This document shows, one piece after another, positions 33,401 through 42,400 of a stretch of 64,000 nt of DNA (position 1 is the stretch's first letter; the number at the start of each line of letters is the position of its first letter). Below the pieces are notes generated by a model that searched no databases, had not been told where the DNA came from, and saw nothing but the letters and a program-made list of their open reading frames with translations. The DNA comes from a virus: positions 106,964 to 170,963 of the IMG/VR virus record IMGVR_UViG_3300009151_003179. The stretch is one strand, 5' to 3'. A program made the position numbers and the translations under genes.

Positions 33401-36400
33401 CACCTTGTGCGCTAGCTAATATATCAGTAATCGGTGGTTGTGTGGCTTCTAGGGTAATATTAGAACTAGCAATTTGTGTACTATTATTAAATACTCCGGC
33501 GTAGAAACTTCCATAGAAGTTATCAGGTGCCCAGTTAGTAACTCTTGACGTATAAGTTGTTCTATCAAATCTTAATTTAATATTATTTTCTCTAATAGGG
33601 GCAGAAGTAGATACACAGCTTGCTCTTGCACTAACTGCAATATTGTTATTATTACCAGATCCAACATTTGTAAATATTATTCGGTCACGGTCTTGTAACG
33701 CATCAGCATATGTTGTGTATAACGCAACTACATAGAATGGACTAGATTCTAATACTGCCAAATAATAATATTGACCATCATCTAATCCACCAATTGGAGT
33801 TGTATCTGTTCCTACATAATATTTTATTAAATCACCTGTTTGCACAAATTGTGTTTGTAAAGTAATTGTTCTACTAGTCAAATCTACAACCGTACTAGAG
33901 AATGTGATAATTTCACTTGGGTCAATTATTATCTCAGGCAATACTTGATATCCATCACCCGGATCAATTACATCAATTCTAAGAATTGTATCTAAATTCA
34001 TTACGGGCTGTAATATGGCTGCACGTCTTGGAGCCGGATATATAGCGGTATCAATATATGCGATAACCTTAGGAGGTTCAGCATAACCTCTACCACTATT
34101 CAATAATAAGATAGGAGGCAAATCAATTATAATTTGTTCACCTGGAATATGATTTGTTATAGGTGTATCATTAACACCACGTGTTAATCCACTCAAAGTG
34201 CTATAAGCTCTGTCAACACTGCTGTATGCAATTTCTTCAGTACCAATTAATACAACACCGGTTGTTGGGAAACCATATACATTGTCTACTACCATTGCAC
34301 TGCTATTCAATGATACAAAAGAAGATAGAATAGTTATTGGATAATTAGGTACTCCGGTTATACTTAAACCTTGATTGTTGAACCAATTAATATATGATTT
34401 ACTTTGCCATATAGGATCTGTAGGTAAATATTGATTGATACCACTTGGATTAGAATAAACTAACTCAGGTGTAATATACTGTTCATATTGAGTACTGTAT
34501 TCTGCTGGCAAATCAAAATCAGTTATATTTCCTAAATAATTGTCTGATCCTGTATACTTAAATAAGAAATCTTTAATAACAACATGATAAGGCTTAACCT
34601 CATTTAAATATCCAGATAAAAATTCTTGATTATCACTTTGAAATACTTCAAGTGGTAATAATTCACGAATGGTATGCCCTACATCAATAAATGATGTTTT
34701 ATTCAACCATGGTAAATAATTTTGACTTTCAATTGTTTCACTGACAATATATTCAAATAATAAAATCAATGCATCATTTCTATATTGTAACAAACTACTA
34801 GGTAATTCTTCATTCAATGCACGAATAATATAACGTGTTTCTTCACTAGGGAATGTATCATATGGTGTAGTATCAAAAAAGTTGTCACCAAATCCTAAAC
34901 GAGCATCAGCATAATCCCACAATGAACTATTAAATTCTATTGTGCCATTTTGTAAACCAATACGATTCCAATTTACACCATCATATACATAAGTTTCTTG
35001 TAACCCTTCACCATTTTTATTAACTGTGACAATTAATCCTAGTTGGGCATTGATTGTTGCTAAGTCATAATATGATTCTACAAGCAATGAGGCCCTAGTG
35101 TTATTATCATATCCCGGTGCCCACCAATTAATTACTTCCCAATAATCTTGTGTATTATAAAACAATAACGGAGTTCCTGGCCAATTGGGGTTATCTACAG
35201 TAGATGGGTTTATTTCCCCTTTAGTAAACAAGAATTTTAAACTACTAGTTTCTGTTAATGGATACTGTAACAATACTTCATTATAAAATTTTAAATAATT
35301 TTCTAATGCCTTAAATCTATTATAAAAGAAACTTTGACGTGGACGGGTTAATATACCACTCTGCACCGGTTTTGGTAAGTTAGGATCGGGAACAACTCCG
35401 CCGGTTCGATCCACACCACTAAAACTCTCTAACATTTTATTATACAATGATTCCGGTACTATGGTAGTACCTGTCCCAGGTAAACCGGGCAAGAAATCAT
35501 CTGCGTATTTTGAACGAATTAAACTGTACACACTATGTGATACATCATCATTTGTACCAGTTGCAAATCCAATATGTAACACTGTATCACTTGCATTAAT
35601 ATTAGATGCACAATTGTACAAACCAAATACATTTGGTTGTATTGGTGCCATATATGATATACCAGTTGCTAATGGGGTAGAAATATATGACTCACATATA
35701 GTATCTGATAGTGTTTTACCTATCTGATTGAATACAATATTTGTATTTCTTACCCAATAATAATATACAGGTACAATTGAACCAGTACTATTTAATCTAT
35801 ATTGAACTACATAATTCTCAAAGTTATTTGGTGTTCCAGGTCCCGGATAAGCAATAGGTTCAACATCACTTGTGATCCAACTACAAACTTTCACATCACT
35901 TCCTGGGAACACTCGGCCCCACCACACACTATTATAAACCACATCATTACTTTGATGATAGTTTACAAATTTTGTCGTAGATGTGTCAAACCATAACTTT
36001 CCTAATTCTCCCGGCCCCCATACAGCAGAGCCTTTATTTGTTGCGTCAGGACTATTATAATTTGCAGGGTCAGCATTAGATACTATATCTAAATTCTGTC
36101 GCACTGCACCTAATATTTTTCCTTGCAAGGGATCAATATAATCTAAATTGTCTAATGTATTATTTGTTGTTACACTGTATAATTGAGCATTTTGTATTGC
36201 ATCCGTATTAACAATAGGGGCAGAATTACGATACACAGACCAATCTGGATCGCCGGATGTATTATTGTATATCACAACTTGTCCATTGTCATATCCTGGT
36301 CTAAAATTAGGAGTACCAATCATTACATAATTGTTGGTAAATTCTAATGCAGTTCCATAATATGGTTGGCTACCGTAGTCAACATTTAATGCATTAACAC

Positions 36401-39400
36401 TTTGTGCATATACGTAAGCGCCAGGATTATTTACAGTTTCATTGTATACTGACAAATAATCATACATATAGACTGCACCTGCATTAATAAAACTATCTAA
36501 AAACTGTGTTGTATTGTTATCAAACAGTGTATCATTGTTATAATTTTCATCATCACTTGCATCAAATGTAGTTTCTGCGTATCTAGCAGAAACAGGTGCA
36601 CTTACCACAAATGAACCTGCTGAATTGAATTTAATTGTATGACCAAATTCTGTTCTACCCTGGCTGTGCGGATCATTAATCAATTGCGTTTGTGTATATA
36701 TTTTTATACCTAATTGGTCTAATACATCTGCATTTAATACTGATAATGTTAACTTAGCATTGATATATGCCAAATCTATACTAATAACTTGTATGGTTAA
36801 AATATTATCGATTGATGCTGAAGCAGTAACATTTGTAATATTTGCCGCGGCAATTGTATTGGCTACAGTTGTTGCGTTGCCTACAGGTAATGACACTGAA
36901 TAACCATTAAGTAAAATAGTTGCCGGTTCAGTTAGATTACATTCAGCATAACCAGTTATTATACCGTAACTACCGCCACCATATGTATAACGATATACTG
37001 CACCTTCTTGATTTTTATTGTTTATTTCAAAAGGAGCACCTATTAGTATTTCATTTGCATAAGTATCTACGGCTAAACTGTAACCAAAGTTTGTTCCAAC
37101 TTCTGGATTAGAATCCATTGAAGTAAATTCTTGCGTTAATATAAATTCTGATCCACTAACATTTATAATATCACCTGCTGTTAATGAGCTATAGATGCTT
37201 ATACTTGATGTAGATACAGCGTATTCATTATCATCAATTAATGTACCATTAACACTAACAAAGATAGGTTCATCCTGTGCAACCATTGTCATATTACCGG
37301 ATGAGTTATTCAAAGTTACGGTTGAGCCATTTCTAGTCAATGATAGTGTTACAGTAGAACCAATAATTGTTTTGATATAATAAACTTGATTTAATGCTAC
37401 ATTACCATATACATTCCCTGTAAATATTACAGGTGTTCCGTTTACACCTGCAATTAAACCAGTAACATTATTTAATGTGATAGCATTACTTAATATACTT
37501 GATGCAGTTTTTAACAGAATAGTTGGTTGATATATCAAAGTAAATATTTGTGGAGTATCAGGGAAGCTATTATAAGGAGCTTCAAATGTTTGCACTAATC
37601 TTTCAAAAGAATATGCATAACCCAAATCATCAACACCGCTATCTTGGTAAGGTGCACTTATAATAATATTATTTCCATAATAATTAGTAGAAATAGAATA
37701 TCCAAAATTATCACCACCATTTGATACGGTGCCAGTACCTGATTGTGTTGAAGCATTACAAGTAAATTTTATTCCTACTGTATTAGATGATGCTCCTAAT
37801 GCCACAAAGTCAGTAGTGCCTAAAGATTCTATAACGTATATTCCACCTACATTTAAATTACCAACACCAATGATGTCCGGAGTATTAATGATATTTGAAT
37901 ATTCATATTGGCCGGTAAGTTGAGATTTACGATAAACATAAACTAAATTTTGGTCAGATGCAGAAATATACAACCAATTTTGATCTCCGGACAATGCGAC
38001 AGATGAGCCCCAGTTAACTACAGAATTATTGCTAGGTGATTCGATCACTTGATATTCTTGTAATTCATTTATTAACTTATTAATAACTAAATCATAGATA
38101 TATACTTTTCTGTCAGAATAAGATGCACCGGTTGGTTGTGATATTACAAATAAATTATCTGTATAAGAAATAGTAGAACCAAAAGAATTACCATTAGTTA
38201 TTGTTTGTACAATACTAAATGAATTAAACACAGGACTATATGAATAACGATATGCGGCTCCAACTTCAGCATCAGTAACTAAGTATCCTAAATTAGGAGT
38301 AATTGCAACTGCACTACCATATGTTATTGATTCAGTTTTAAATAACTCATCCTCATAAACATAGTTTAAACTCTTGCGATATACAGCCCAAGAGCCGTCA
38401 TTGTTTTCATCTACCCATACTTTATTTTTTACAAATTCACTGTCAAGTAATGGCAATGTATTAATATCTTTAGGTGTCGCAACACGTTGTGATGAGAATT
38501 TAAAAGCTACACCTTGACCAAGAATTGTAGTTACAGACGGTGATAAACTTAATAATATTGTTACTCTAAAATTATCAACAACACTTGAAACAATTCTGTA
38601 ACCATTAACACTATCATTAAAATTAATAATAGCAAATGGTTGATACTTAGTTAAATCATGAGGTGTAGCAAATTGCACAGTTACTGTACCATTCATATTA
38701 TTAACAGCACCTATTACTTGACCAGCACTAGATGGAGTATATACTTGCCATGTACTAAGGTAATCTGCTAACCATACATATTCATTTACGTATAATTTAG
38801 AAAGTGGTGTAACCGCAGTATTCAACCCATTATAATAATATGCTGAAATTTTTACATCATTAAAATTAACGTATCCAGCATCCGGGAACACTGTGTTTGG
38901 AGTATCAGATGGTAATGTAGGCAATACATTAGGGTTATTGATAGGTCTACCATAATTGAATATTGAATATAGAGGAACTTCTTGCTGTACTCCATCAGTA
39001 TATACACCGTTAGTTAAGCCAACAATACTAGGATTACTTGTTAGTAAATTTTGATTCAAACGGAAATCTACAAAGTTATTGTTTAGTACACCACCAAACT
39101 CTCCAGTCTTAATGGCCCAGTTATCATAGATATCATAATCAATTCCACCTTGTGGTAATGCTAATCCTTTAAAATTATTTGCCGCAACTCTTGTGCCTTT
39201 TTCTTTAATAAGATTCTTATAAACATTGACTTGTGTTATATCTGTTAGGTCAGCAAGTGCAAGATAATCACGTGGTCTATATCCAATCAATGACCAACTT
39301 AACAAATCACTATCTTGGTCTAAATTACCTTTATTTGTATCATAAAATAGTGTACTTTCATATGAACGTGTGGAACTATTAGGTAACAATCCCTTTTGAA

Positions 39401-42400
39401 TTTCATTATAATCTGTTACTTTCCAATCTTGTTCTTCAAATATTTCTTTTGCATTTAATACTTTTAATGCAAACCAATATCTATTTTTATACCTAACGAT
39501 ACTGCCACGAGTATATTTTGAATTAGTACTCCATTCTTCTATGTTATCTTGATTTAAAACAAACCCCTGTGCATCAACAGTACCGTTCCATTCAGCAGAT
39601 TTTGTACCTCTGGTTAAAATACGATTTTGTCTTAGTCCGGTAGTCAAATTATATAAAACATCATTAAACACTGTTACGTTATCAAAAACAATACCATGCT
39701 CAAAGTTACTGATATTAAATTGACCATATGCAACAGTATCGCCTTCATTTAGTGGTCTAGCACTAAAGAATGTGCTATCACGATTAATAGACAAATCTAC
39801 ACTTTGTATCGGATAGAAATTTTGATTTAATATAAAGTTTTGTTTTTGTAGTGTCAATGGTTGTACAACATGACTATCTTTATTGATTGTAATTAAATTA
39901 GCGGCTGGATTTAAATTAACTAAACTACCTACTTCCCAACCAGATTGTGACCAATATAATAATTCAGTAATCATTTGACGCCAGTTAACATCTATACCAG
40001 ATTCAATTTGGTCAAATAATACACCTTCAGTTAATAAAAATTGACCGTAACTGGCAACAAATTGACTTAATGATTGTATATCAACAAATTCTGTACCATA
40101 AGGAATTATATTAGTTTTTGTTTCAGTATAATCATTTGAAATTTGTACTGAAATGTCACCTACGGTGATTTTGTTATAGTTACCATTAATTTTAGGTGTT
40201 ACTGTTGTAAAATAAGCCGTGTCTTGTGAATTACCAAAGACTTTCCAACCTGTACTTGTACTTTGTACAATTATACCACTGTATATAATAGTAGTTGTAG
40301 GTATGTTGTCATACAATAGTACACTATAACTTTCATCAGGAATTAACAATGACGCATTTCTACTGTTTGGTGTTCCTTTTTCTACATAGAATCCAAGCAA
40401 ACTCTTATCACTAAATCCAGCAAGTCTATAAATTAACCTTACATCTAAATTATCAAACAAATCAGTAATGTTCTGTGTTGCATTAACACCAACTTGTTTT
40501 TCGTAATCAACAATCCAATTAACATAACTTGTCTTAGCAGTACCAGTACCATATATGGCAACATCACTGATAATCAAATGACTACGATTATTTACTAGAT
40601 ACTGATTAAACTCAGTACTATATTTGTAATTGTCTACATCAAACCCTAAGTTAAAAAATTGAGCAGGTTTAGTAAGGGCAAGAATCTTCATTAAATCAAA
40701 CGGCCAACTACTACTTCTACGATAACTAAATTCTGCAGGGCCAACATCGCCAACTACCCAATCATTACGGAAAGTTCGTTGACTATAATTACCCATGACA
40801 GCATCGAACGGTGATAACAAATTGCCGGCACTGTCTACTGGTATAACTTGTAACAATTCTTCTCTAATAAATTCAGGTAACACAATTGGATTACCGTTAT
40901 TCCAATTAATACCCGCAGACATATCTCCCCATAATATTAAGTTATCACTTGTATAAGGAGCAGGACCGTATCTATTAGTCCACCAACTAGGTTCATCAGT
41001 AAAGCCAATCATTTCCCATGGACTTATATTTGGAGTGCTAGTATCGTAAAAATATTCATATATACCTCTCCAAAAACCTTGTTCAAATGCTTGACCATTA
41101 ATCTTATTACCTGATTGATTATAGTTGTAACTATACTGGTCAGTTGATTGATAAAACTGTTTTTTGTATTCAATACGATTTTGTCCAACCCAGTTTAAAA
41201 AATACTGGCTATATATTTGTAATACTTCATCATATGAATAATCTGTAGTTCTAAAGAATCCAGGTATTACATCATATTTGCTTACTGGAATTAAATCTGA
41301 CAATTTTAAATTATTGTAAATTCTAGTCTCAAACTCTAATAGTGCTTGATCCTTAAAATCAACTAAATATCCATCAATGTAATCACCATACAACTTAGTA
41401 TAAGAACCATCGTGACCTAATATAAAATATGTAGGTTGTGAGTAATTAGGATCTAGTACAACGCCGGGTATAAATGAGGGATATAAACCTAACTTAGTTG
41501 GTGTATTAGGTATATAACTTCCAAATGTTTGATTGTATTCTCTAATAGTTACAATATCCCCTGGTAATAAATCTTTTGTAATAGTTAGTGATGGACTATC
41601 TGTACTTACTATATAATCTTGGTTAATTATTAATTGAATAGTTGAAGTAAAATTATTAACCGTAGTTGTCAAATAAACCAATACACCATAATAATTAGCA
41701 GTGTCAAAATTATATATGCGTGTTAATGGATAGATACTTACATCTAAAGAATTAGCAAAGGTGTATATATTTGTAGCATATGCTGATTTGTTTGGCAACA
41801 TATCACTCCAGAAAAAAGGTTCTGAATCAGTTTTATTCGCAGTAATTTGATCTAATGCATCATCTAATATAGTTGCCGGCGTTTGTCTTGTGGTAAAATC
41901 AGTTTTATCTATTGTATAAACCAACAATGATTTAAAATTTATATATTGTTGACTATTGTATTGTAATGAGTTAAACAAATTGTGATTTGGTGATCTTAAC
42001 AATGATCCTGGTAATGCCAATGAGGCACTGTTCTGAATAATTTTAGTACCCCATGGTACAAGATTTCCCAAATCTCTATAATTGTTTGAACCAAAAATAG
42101 TACCAGTTGTGTTTGGATTATTATAGAAAATACTTTGATACTGTCCGCGTATATCGCCTACATTTATTACAGTTACGTCATTATTGAATGGGTTATTTTG
42201 TAAGTTGATAGGTATTTGATAATATGCAGTAGCACTTACTTGGTCACTTAACAATGTTATTTCAACTACGGTATCAATTAATGGATTAGGTACTGTGAAA
42301 TTTACAATGGTAGAATTGTCTGTAATAGTAAAAGTGTAAGTTGCTGTATCTTGTAATACGTTATTAACATAGACTTGAATATTGGGCCATACTGTATTAG

